Shown piece after piece: positions 58,231-64,000 of a stretch of 64,000 nucleotides of DNA. The notes under the pieces were generated by a model. That model saw only the letters and a program-made list of their open reading frames with translations. It ran no database searches and was not told the origin of the DNA. Both the position numbers and the translations under genes were made by a program. The stretch covers positions 1-64,000 of the forward strand of contig JAHYJC010000016.1 of the NCBI GenBank assembly GCA_019429275.1, written 5' to 3'. Numbering within the stretch: position 1 is the first letter of the stretch; each line of letters starts with the position of its first letter. The DNA comes from Lentimicrobium sp. (lineage in GTDB: Bacteria > Bacteroidota > Bacteroidia > Bacteroidales > Lentimicrobiaceae).

Positions 58231-58553
58231 TATTTAATTACCTCCCCCGACTTTTTAGAATAACGGACTGATTTATTGGTTTTGGCATCAAGCTTCCTCC
58301 CAACACGGGTTGGATTGCCGGTATTGTCTACAACCATCAGGTTTGAAACATGAATACCTGCCTCTTTTTTCTCAATACCTCCCTGAGCATTTTTAGCATT
58401 GGGTTTGGTATGTTTAGAAATCAGGTTTACTCCTTCTACTATGGCTTTCTGTTTATCAACATCAACCTCAAGGACTTTTCCCTGTTTCCCCTTTGAGTCA
58501 CCGGTAATAACCTTAACGGTATCGCCTTTTTTTATAATTAGTTTTGTGTTCAT
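58230..58553 (-). CDS. rplX: 50S ribosomal protein L24
   Basis: 107 residues with an N-terminal KOW motif ([20 protein letters not shown]) and basic C-terminal half. It is an early 50S assembly initiator. It ends in the TAATG overlap with rplE. Confidence 0.99.
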   Translation of the reverse strand: MNTKLIIKKGDTVKVITGDSKGKQGKVLEVDVDKQKAIVEGVNLISKHTKPNAKNAQGGIEKKEAGIHVSNLMVVDNTGNPTRVGRKLDAKTNKSVRYSKKSGEVIK

Positions 58554-58568
58554 ATTCTGCCTGACACT

Positions 58569-58937
58569 TTAAAGCACCTCGGGTGCCAATGAAACAATTT
58601 TCATGTATTGCTTTTCACGCAGCTCCCTGGCAACAGGGCCGAAAATACGGGTACCTGACATTTCACCGGTAGCATTCAGCAACACAACTGCATTATCATC
58701 AAAACGGATATAGGAACCATCGTTACGACGAATTTCTTTTTTGGTTCTGACCACAACTGCTTTTGCAACTGTACCCTTTTTTATGTTTCCGGAAGGAAGA
58801 GCATTTTTAACAGTTACAACTATTTTATCGCCTATAGAGGCATATTTTTTGCGTGTACCACCAAGTACGCGAATGCAAAGAACTTCTTTGGCACCACTAT
58901 TATCGGCTACTGCAAGTCTTGATTCCTGTTGTATCAT
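58569..58937 (-). CDS. rplN: 50S ribosomal protein L14
   Basis: 122 residues, starting [20 protein letters not shown], with [18 protein letters not shown] and the [13 protein letters not shown] signature. It forms an intersubunit bridge and is the binding site of the silencing factor RsfS. It lies two bases after rpsQ. Confidence 0.99.
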   Translation of the reverse strand: MIQQESRLAVADNSGAKEVLCIRVLGGTRKKYASIGDKIVVTVKNALPSGNIKKGTVAKAVVVRTKKEIRRNDGSYIRFDDNAVVLLNATGEMSGTRIFGPVARELREKQYMKIVSLAPEVL

Positions 58938-58939
58938 AA

Positions 58940-59203
58940 TTACTTGGCCTTTTCAATGATTTCGACTAATCTCCAGCATTTATTTTTGCTCAGCGGACGA
59001 GTTTCAGATATACGAACTGTATCACCAATTGTACACTCATTATTTTCGTCGTGTGCGGCAAACTTGGAGGTTTTTTTTACAAATTTTCCGTATTTGGGGT
59101 GTTTTTCACGGCGCTCAACCTGAACGATGATTGATTTCATCATTTTGTTACTAACAACAACCCCAATTCTCTCTTTTCTCAGATTCCTGGTTTCCATTTC
59201 CAT
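58940..59203 (-). CDS. rpsQ: 30S ribosomal protein S17
   Basis: 87 residues, an OB fold: [20 protein letters not shown], then the conserved [20 protein letters not shown]. It binds the 5' domain of 16S rRNA. It lies 11 bases after rpmC. Confidence 0.99.
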   Translation of the reverse strand: MEMETRNLRKERIGVVVSNKMMKSIIVQVERREKHPKYGKFVKKTSKFAAHDENNECTIGDTVRISETRPLSKNKCWRLVEIIEKAK

Positions 59204-59214
59204 TGCTTTTCCTG

Positions 59215-59448
59215 TTATTTTTTGTTAACGGTAGCCGTACCCTGAGCCGCAATCGCTACATCTGCTTTGCGTTTGTGCAATTCGGTGAGCATGCGGGCAA
59301 TGGTTCTGCGGTAACTTTTTATTTTATTGGGATTCTCGAGAGGAGAAACAGCATGGTTAAGCTTTAACTTGATAAGCTGTTTGCGCTCTTCCTCGAGCCT
59401 TTCAGTGATTTCGGCTGTTGAAAGCTCCCTTATGACTTCTTGTTTCAT
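59215..59448 (-). CDS. rpmC: 50S ribosomal protein L29
   Basis: 77 residues, a helical hairpin ([20 protein letters not shown], then [19 protein letters not shown]) with a short Ala/Thr-rich tail. It lies beside the exit tunnel with L23. It is six bases after rplP. Confidence 0.98.
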   Translation of the reverse strand: MKQEVIRELSTAEITERLEEERKQLIKLKLNHAVSPLENPNKIKSYRRTIARMLTELHKRKADVAIAAQGTATVNKK

Positions 59449-59454
59449 TGCTTT

Positions 59455-59883
59455 TTATATTGTTTCTTCAACATAATCTCTTCTAACCACAAACTTTGTG
59501 GCTACAGGAAGTTTCTGAGCTCCCAGGCGAAGTGCTTCTTTTGCTATTTCTTCAGTTACTCCTTCTGCTTCAAACAAAATACGTCCGGGGCTGATACGTG
59601 CTACAAAATATTCAGGAGCACCTTTTCCTTTACCCATACGTACCTCAGCAGGCTTTTTTGTAACTGGCTTATCCGGAAAAATACGAATCCAGATCTGGCC
59701 TTCACGTTTCATGAAACGGCTGATTGCCTGACGGGCTGCTTCTATCTGCCTTCCGGTTATCCATGCCTCTTCCATGGTTTTAATACCGAATGAACCAAAT
59801 GAAAGTTCTGCACCACGCTTGGTGTTGCCTTTCATCTTGCCTTTCTGCATTTTCCGGTATTTGGTTTTCTTTGGCTGTAACAT
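59455..59883 (-). CDS. rplP: 50S ribosomal protein L16
   Basis: 142 residues, starting [20 protein letters not shown], with [20 protein letters not shown] and the [17 protein letters not shown] end. It supports A-site tRNA placement. The RMGKGKG loop holds the Arg that is hydroxylated in E. coli (Arg81). Confidence 0.99.
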   Translation of the reverse strand: MLQPKKTKYRKMQKGKMKGNTKRGAELSFGSFGIKTMEEAWITGRQIEAARQAISRFMKREGQIWIRIFPDKPVTKKPAEVRMGKGKGAPEYFVARISPGRILFEAEGVTEEIAKEALRLGAQKLPVATKFVVRRDYVEETI

Positions 59884-59928
59884 TATTATCGTGTATTGAG
59901 CGTGTTTTCTTACTCGTTAATTCAATAT

Positions 59929-60681
59929 TTATTTTTTACCACGGCTGCGGTTTCCGCCACCCCTTGGAGGCCTTCCACCTCCAGGACGCTGTGGAAATGA
60001 TTTTTCGCGTAAATTACCAGCTGGAACGCTTTCAGATGAAGGAGTAAGATCGACCTTACCATAAATTTCACCTTTACATATCCAAACTTTAATGCCAATA
60101 CGGCCATAAGTTGTATGGGCTTCAGCAATAGCATAATCGATATCAGCACGAAGGGTATGAAGCGGGGTCCTTCCTTCCTTGATCATCTCACTGCGAGCCA
60201 TTTCAGCTCCGGCAAGACGACCCGAAATAAGAACCTTAATTCCTTCTGCTCCGATTCTCATTGTTGATGCAATCGCAGTTTTGATAGCCCGGCGATAGGA
60301 AATCCTGCCTTCAATCTGACGAGCAATTGCATTGGCTACAATAACGGCATCCATTTCAGGACGTTTAATCTCAGAAATATTGATTTGAATCTCCTTCTTG
60401 GTGACTTTTTTTAATTCTTCCTTGAGCTTGTCCACTTCCTGGCCGCCTTTACCAATAATGATACCCGGACGTGCTGTATGTATGGTTACGGTTACAAGTT
60501 TGAGTGTGCGCTCAATTATTATTTTTGAGACGCCTGCCTTGGATAAACGAGCATTCAGATATTTACGAATCTGATCGTCTTCAACAAGTTTATGCTCAAA
60601 TTTTTTACCACCATACCAGTTGGAATCCCAACCTCTGATGATGCCTAACCTGTTACCTATTGGATTTGTCTTTTGTCCCAT
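59929..60681 (-). CDS. rpsC: 30S ribosomal protein S3 with Gly/Arg-rich tail
   Basis: 250 residues. The N-terminal KH domain has the GKGG loop ([20 protein letters not shown]), and the C domain contains [20 protein letters not shown]. Past the normal end is a disordered tail rich in Arg, Gly and Pro ([20 protein letters not shown]). It lines the mRNA entry channel and unwinds mRNA. It is 11 bases after rplV. Confidence 0.99.
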   Translation of the reverse strand: MGQKTNPIGNRLGIIRGWDSNWYGGKKFEHKLVEDDQIRKYLNARLSKAGVSKIIIERTLKLVTVTIHTARPGIIIGKGGQEVDKLKEELKKVTKKEIQINISEIKRPEMDAVIVANAIARQIEGRISYRRAIKTAIASTMRIGAEGIKVLISGRLAGAEMARSEMIKEGRTPLHTLRADIDYAIAEAHTTYGRIGIKVWICKGEIYGKVDLTPSSESVPAGNLREKSFPQRPGGGRPPRGGGNRSRGKK

Positions 60682-60692
60682 TCAACAAATAA

Positions 60693-61130
60693 TTATTTGA
60701 TTGTTAAAGCCTGCTGTGCAGTTTCGTTTGTTTCAATTATCCTATTGTCAATCAGCAACGTTACATGATTTGAACGTTTGCGAATCCTGTGTGCACGTCC
60801 CTGTGGGGCTGTACGTATCCTTTTAAGCTGACGACCTCCATCAACACCTACCTCTTTAATATACAAGCTGGTATCTTCGATCCGAACATCTTCGTTTTTG
60901 GCTTGCCAGTTGGCAAGTGCCGACAAAAGCAGTTTATGCATTCTGCCACTGGCATCCTGAGGTGAATGTTTGAGAACATGAAGTGCCTGTTCTACTTTCA
61001 TACCCCTGATCAAATCAGCCATCAGGCGCATTTTCCTGGGAGATGTAGGACAATTTCTGAGCGTGGCAAAAGACATGCTCTTCTTTTTTTCCTTAATCTG
61101 CTCAGCTTTAATATGTTTTCGTGATCCCAT
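60693..61130 (-). CDS. rplV: 50S ribosomal protein L22
   Basis: 145 residues with the core LRNCPTSPRKMRLMADLIRG and the long beta-hairpin near KRIRTAPQGRAHRIRKRSNH that lines the exit tunnel (macrolide-resistance hot spot in other species). It lies 14 bases after rpsS. Confidence 0.99.
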   Translation of the reverse strand: MGSRKHIKAEQIKEKKKSMSFATLRNCPTSPRKMRLMADLIRGMKVEQALHVLKHSPQDASGRMHKLLLSALANWQAKNEDVRIEDTSLYIKEVGVDGGRQLKRIRTAPQGRAHRIRKRSNHVTLLIDNRIIETNETAQQALTIK

Positions 61131-61144
61131 TGTTAAATCCCTCT

Positions 61145-61423
61145 TTATTTTTTACCTTTATCTTTACTACCAGCATGACCCCTGAAAATCCTTGTAGGAG
61201 CAAACTCACCGAGTTTGTGACCTACCATATTTTCAGTTACATAAACCGGAATAAATTTATTTCCATTGTGGACAGCAATTGTCTGACCAACAAAGTCGGG
61301 TGATATCATCGAAGCACGCGACCAGGTTTTAATAACAACCTTTTTGTTGGTGCTAATGGCATCCAGTACTTTTTTTTCCAATTTGTACTCGATATATGGG
61401 CCTTTTTTAAGCGAACGACTCAT
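61145..61423 (-). CDS. rpsS: 30S ribosomal protein S19
   Basis: 92 residues, starting [19 protein letters not shown], with [20 protein letters not shown] and the [19 protein letters not shown] signature. It is in the 30S head, in contact with L5 in the bridge to the large subunit. Confidence 0.99.
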   Translation of the reverse strand: MSRSLKKGPYIEYKLEKKVLDAISTNKKVVIKTWSRASMISPDFVGQTIAVHNGNKFIPVYVTENMVGHKLGEFAPTRIFRGHAGSKDKGKK

Positions 61424-61446
61424 TTTTTATGCTGTTTAAGGGTCAA

Positions 61447-62271
61447 TTATTTCTTCCGTTTTTCAATAATGTACTTGTTCGAAGCCTTCTTCGGGTAGCG
61501 GGTTTTAAAGCCCTTTGCAGGTAAACCTTTGCGTGAACGTGGATGACCACCGCTTGCGCGACCTTCTCCACCACCCATAGGGTGATCAACAGGATTCATA
61601 ACCACAGCCCTTGTACGGGGTCTGCGTCCTAACCAGCGGCTACGACCAGCTTTTCCTGATACTTCGAGGTTATGCTCAATATTAGAAACATTTCCGATGG
61701 TAGCTTTGCAGGTTTGCAAAATCATGCGGGTTTCACCTGAAGGAAGTTTAATGACGGCGAATTTACCATCACGTGACATAAGCTGAGCCGAAGATCCTGC
61801 ACTGCGGGCCATCTTGGCACCTTGTCCGGGTCTGAGTTCAATGTTATGAATCACAGTTCCAAAAGGAATCTCACTTAAATAAAGTGTGTTGCCAATTTCA
61901 GGCTGAGCACCTTTACCACTGATAACTTCCTGTCCAACTTTCAGCCCATTGGGAGCAACAATATAGCGTTTCTCTCCATCGGCATAAAAAAGCAATGCAA
62001 TCCGTGCGGTACGATTAGGATCGTATTCAATGGTTTTTACTGTGGCAGGAATGTTTTCCTTTTCCCTTTTGAAATCAATCAAACGGTATTTCTGCTTGTG
62101 GCCACCACCAATAGACCTGATAGTCATTTTGCCGGAGTTATTTCTGCCTCCAGAGCTTTTCAATGGCTGCAGCAAGCTCTTTTCGGGGCCTTTCGCAGTT
62201 ATGTCATTCAGCGAGCTTACAACTTTGAAGCGCTGACTTGATGTGGTCGGTTTGAATTTTTTTAAAGCCAT
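61447..62271 (-). CDS. rplB: 50S ribosomal protein L2
   Basis: 274 residues. The OB and SH3-like folds carry the key region [19 protein letters not shown], whose His is near the peptidyl transferase centre. The basic tail ends in [16 protein letters not shown]. It lies 23 bases before rpsS and 5 bases after rplW. Confidence 0.99.
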   Translation of the reverse strand: MALKKFKPTTSSQRFKVVSSLNDITAKGPEKSLLQPLKSSGGRNNSGKMTIRSIGGGHKQKYRLIDFKREKENIPATVKTIEYDPNRTARIALLFYADGEKRYIVAPNGLKVGQEVISGKGAQPEIGNTLYLSEIPFGTVIHNIELRPGQGAKMARSAGSSAQLMSRDGKFAVIKLPSGETRMILQTCKATIGNVSNIEHNLEVSGKAGRSRWLGRRPRTRAVVMNPVDHPMGGGEGRASGGHPRSRKGLPAKGFKTRYPKKASNKYIIEKRKK

Positions 62272-62276
62272 TATCT

Positions 62277-62567
62277 TTAAATATTGCTATAAAAATCTAT
62301 TGTTTCACCTTTAGCTAAAGTAATTATAGCTTTTTTGTATGAATTTGCCCTTCCTTTAACCATCCCGGTTTTGGTAAACCTTGATTTGTTCTTTCCAGCA
62401 TAATTCAAAGTGTTCACTTCGGCAACTTCAACACCATAGATGTCTTCAACAGCCTTTTTAATCTGAAGCTTGTTGGCGTCTTTCTGAACGATAAACCCAT
62501 AGCGTTGAAGCTTCTCGCCTAAGGCTGTCATCTTTTCCGTAACTACCGGTTTTATTATGATACCCAT
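62277..62567 (-). CDS. rplW: 50S ribosomal protein L23
   Basis: 96 residues: [20 protein letters not shown], then [21 protein letters not shown]. It docks trigger factor and SRP at the tunnel exit. It is 48 bases after rplD. Confidence 0.98.
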   Translation of the reverse strand: MGIIIKPVVTEKMTALGEKLQRYGFIVQKDANKLQIKKAVEDIYGVEVAEVNTLNYAGKNKSRFTKTGMVKGRANSYKKAIITLAKGETIDFYSNI

Positions 62568-62615
62568 CTTTTTTTTTGTTAATGGTTCTTAATCTCAGCG
62601 CTTTAAGCGTGATTA

Positions 62616-63245
62616 TTAATTCGCAAAAGTTTTCTCAATTTCGGTAACTGAACTCTCGAGAATGATCAATTTATTGGCCTTAAGAATTTCGTATGTATTT
62701 AAATCACAAGCTCTTATGACCTTTGCGCGTTTCAGATTTCGGGAGGACAAATATACGTAATTATTGGTTTCTCCAAATACCATAAGTGTCTTTTTTTCTG
62801 AAAGTTGCAAATTACCCAGCATTTCAACAAAAAGTTTGGTTTTAGGTTTTTCAAAATCAAAATCCTCAATAACCACAATGCTGTTTTCACGTGCTTTATA
62901 ACTCAAAGCTGATAAACGTGCCAGTTGTTTAAGTTTTTTATTCAATTTGAATGCATAATCGCGGGGCTGAGGGCCAAAAACCCTTGCTCCACCACGCAGC
63001 AATGGCGATTTTATACTTCCCGCGCGGGCTCCACCAGTACCTTTTTGATTTTTCAACTTCCGGGTACTTCCTGATAATGTTGATTTCTCTTTTGAACTGT
63101 GAGTGCCCTGGCGCTGATTCGCGAGATACTGTTTGGTATCAAGGTAAATAGCGTGGTCATTTGGATCAACTCCAAAAACCGAGTCATTCAGGGATATCGT
63201 TCTGTTGGTTTTCTCCCCTTTGATGTTATAAATTTCTAGTTCCAT
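62616..63245 (-). CDS. rplD: 50S ribosomal protein L4
   Basis: 209 residues. The tunnel-lining loop includes [20 protein letters not shown] and [19 protein letters not shown], and the globular domain ends FANs-like. L4 is the repressor of the S10 operon in E. coli. Its start overlaps the end of rplC by 10 bases. Confidence 0.99.
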   Translation of the reverse strand: MELEIYNIKGEKTNRTISLNDSVFGVDPNDHAIYLDTKQYLANQRQGTHSSKEKSTLSGSTRKLKNQKGTGGARAGSIKSPLLRGGARVFGPQPRDYAFKLNKKLKQLARLSALSYKARENSIVVIEDFDFEKPKTKLFVEMLGNLQLSEKKTLMVFGETNNYVYLSSRNLKRAKVIRACDLNTYEILKANKLIILESSVTEIEKTFAN

Positions 63246-63865
63246 CTTTCAATAATTATATATGATCCGTTTGATCCGGGAACTGAACCTTTAACAACCA
63301 AAAGATTTTTTTCTTTTACGATTTTGACAATCTGAAGGTTGATGGTTTTAACCCGTCTATTTCCCATTTGTCCGGCCATGCGCATGCCTTTGAAAACCCT
63401 GGATGGCCATGATGATGCGCCTACCGAACCCGGAGCTCTTAACCTGTTATGCTGTCCGTGGGTTGCTCCCCCTACACCACTGAATCCATGACGGCGCACA
63501 ACACCCTGAAAACCTTTTCCTTTGGTTGTTCCTACCACATCTACATATTCTCCCTCTGTAAAAACATCAATACCAACTTCGTCTCCAAACTGTTTACGGT
63601 GATCCGCTTCAAAACGGGTAAACTCAACCAATTTGCGTTTTGGCGAAATCCCGGCTTTAGCAAAGTGTCCTAACTCTGCTTTGGTGGTATGCTTCTCCTT
63701 CTTGTCATCAAACGCAAGTTGAATAGCATCATAACCATCAATTTCTTTAGTTCTGATCTGGGTGACGAAGCAAGGGCCGGCCTGAATTACCGTACACGGT
63801 ATATTCTTGCCATTGGCATCGAATATGCTGGTCATCCCGATTTTTTTTCCTATAATTCCTGACAT
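63236..63865 (-). CDS. rplC: 50S ribosomal protein L3
   Basis: 209 residues, starting [20 protein letters not shown]. The central extension toward the peptidyl transferase centre contains [20 protein letters not shown] with the conserved Gln that is methylated in E. coli (about Gln150). It lies 68 bases after rpsJ. Confidence 0.99.
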   Translation of the reverse strand: MSGIIGKKIGMTSIFDANGKNIPCTVIQAGPCFVTQIRTKEIDGYDAIQLAFDDKKEKHTTKAELGHFAKAGISPKRKLVEFTRFEADHRKQFGDEVGIDVFTEGEYVDVVGTTKGKGFQGVVRRHGFSGVGGATHGQHNRLRAPGSVGASSWPSRVFKGMRMAGQMGNRRVKTINLQIVKIVKEKNLLVVKGSVPGSNGSYIIIERWN

Positions 63866-63933
63866 TGCAGTATCATGTTAATTTGTTGATTCTTTTTTCT
63901 TGAGTTTAAAAAACGTCTGTATCGGTTTTCGAG

Positions 63934-64000
63934 TTAGACTTTGATTTCAACCTCAACACCACTTGGCAACTCAAGTTTCATGAGTGCATCAATTGTTTTG
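63934..64000 (-). CDS. rpsJ: 30S ribosomal protein S10, C-terminal end only (runs off the window)
   Basis: The last 21 codons before a TAA stop, reading KTIDALMKLELPSGVEVEIK then V. This matches the end of S10 (which also serves as NusE). The N-terminal part, and probably fusA-rpsG-rpsL, would lie to the right. Confidence 0.95.
   Translation of the reverse strand, partial: KTIDALMKLELPSGVEVEIKV

Overview
This window comes from a member of the Bacteroidota, most likely class Bacteroidia. The evidence is several secreted proteins ending in type IX secretion (T9SS) sorting domains, promoter boxes of the form TAnnTTTG, the rpsU-xer-hpf-tRNA-tuf-secE-nusG-rplKAJL-rpoBC-DUF3467 gene order, a zinc-free L36, and lipid A synthesis (lpxB). 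Genus cannot be read from the sequence. A CcmF-type cytochrome c assembly protein suggests respiration. Nearly every gene is on the minus strand, so transcription runs from position 64000 towards 1.

Right end (63999 to 47702): the S10-spc-alpha ribosomal supercluster, from the tail of rpsJ through rplC-D-W-B, rpsS, rplV, rpsC, rplP, rpmC, rpsQ, rplN-X-E, rpsN, rpsH, rplF-R, rpsE, rpmD, rplO, secY, map, infA, rpmJ, rpsM-K-D, rpoA and rplQ, followed by enolase. It is complete apart from the truncated rpsJ.

Middle (47600 to 25900): a mixed region. It holds T9SS cargo, a GNAT-like protein, an orphan CcmF, and a DUF2520-KdsC-UbiA-Maf run. It also has a DUF502-SurE-LpxB-ComEC run, an endonuclease/exonuclease/phosphatase protein, a polyferredoxin membrane protein and a DUF1624-like membrane protein. 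Two T9SS cargo genes are damaged: the one at 27929-28853 carries two nonsense codons and two frameshifts, and the one at 37625-39825 is split by a single-base slip in a G run.

Left-middle (25900 to 7900): a tRNA-Val, a dipeptidyl-peptidase IV, then rpsU-xer-hpf, four tRNAs, tuf, tRNA-Trp, secE, nusG, rplK-A-J-L, rpoB, rpoC and DUF3467. This is the core translation and transcription block. It is punctuated by strong hairpins, including an 18-bp perfect stem between rplL and rpoB.

Left end (7720 to 1): a small membrane protein, UPF0316, a PLP trans-sulfuration enzyme, a patatin-like outer-membrane phospholipase and a five-repeat DUF349 protein. The window begins inside a group II intron. Its 5' end matches class C (group IIC) introns and sits directly after the T run of the DUF349 gene's terminator, the classic group IIC target. 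I found no CRISPR array, phage, restriction system or convincing new defence system. The most unusual items are the intron, the decayed cargo genes, the RNA hairpins and the uncharacterised polyferredoxin protein.
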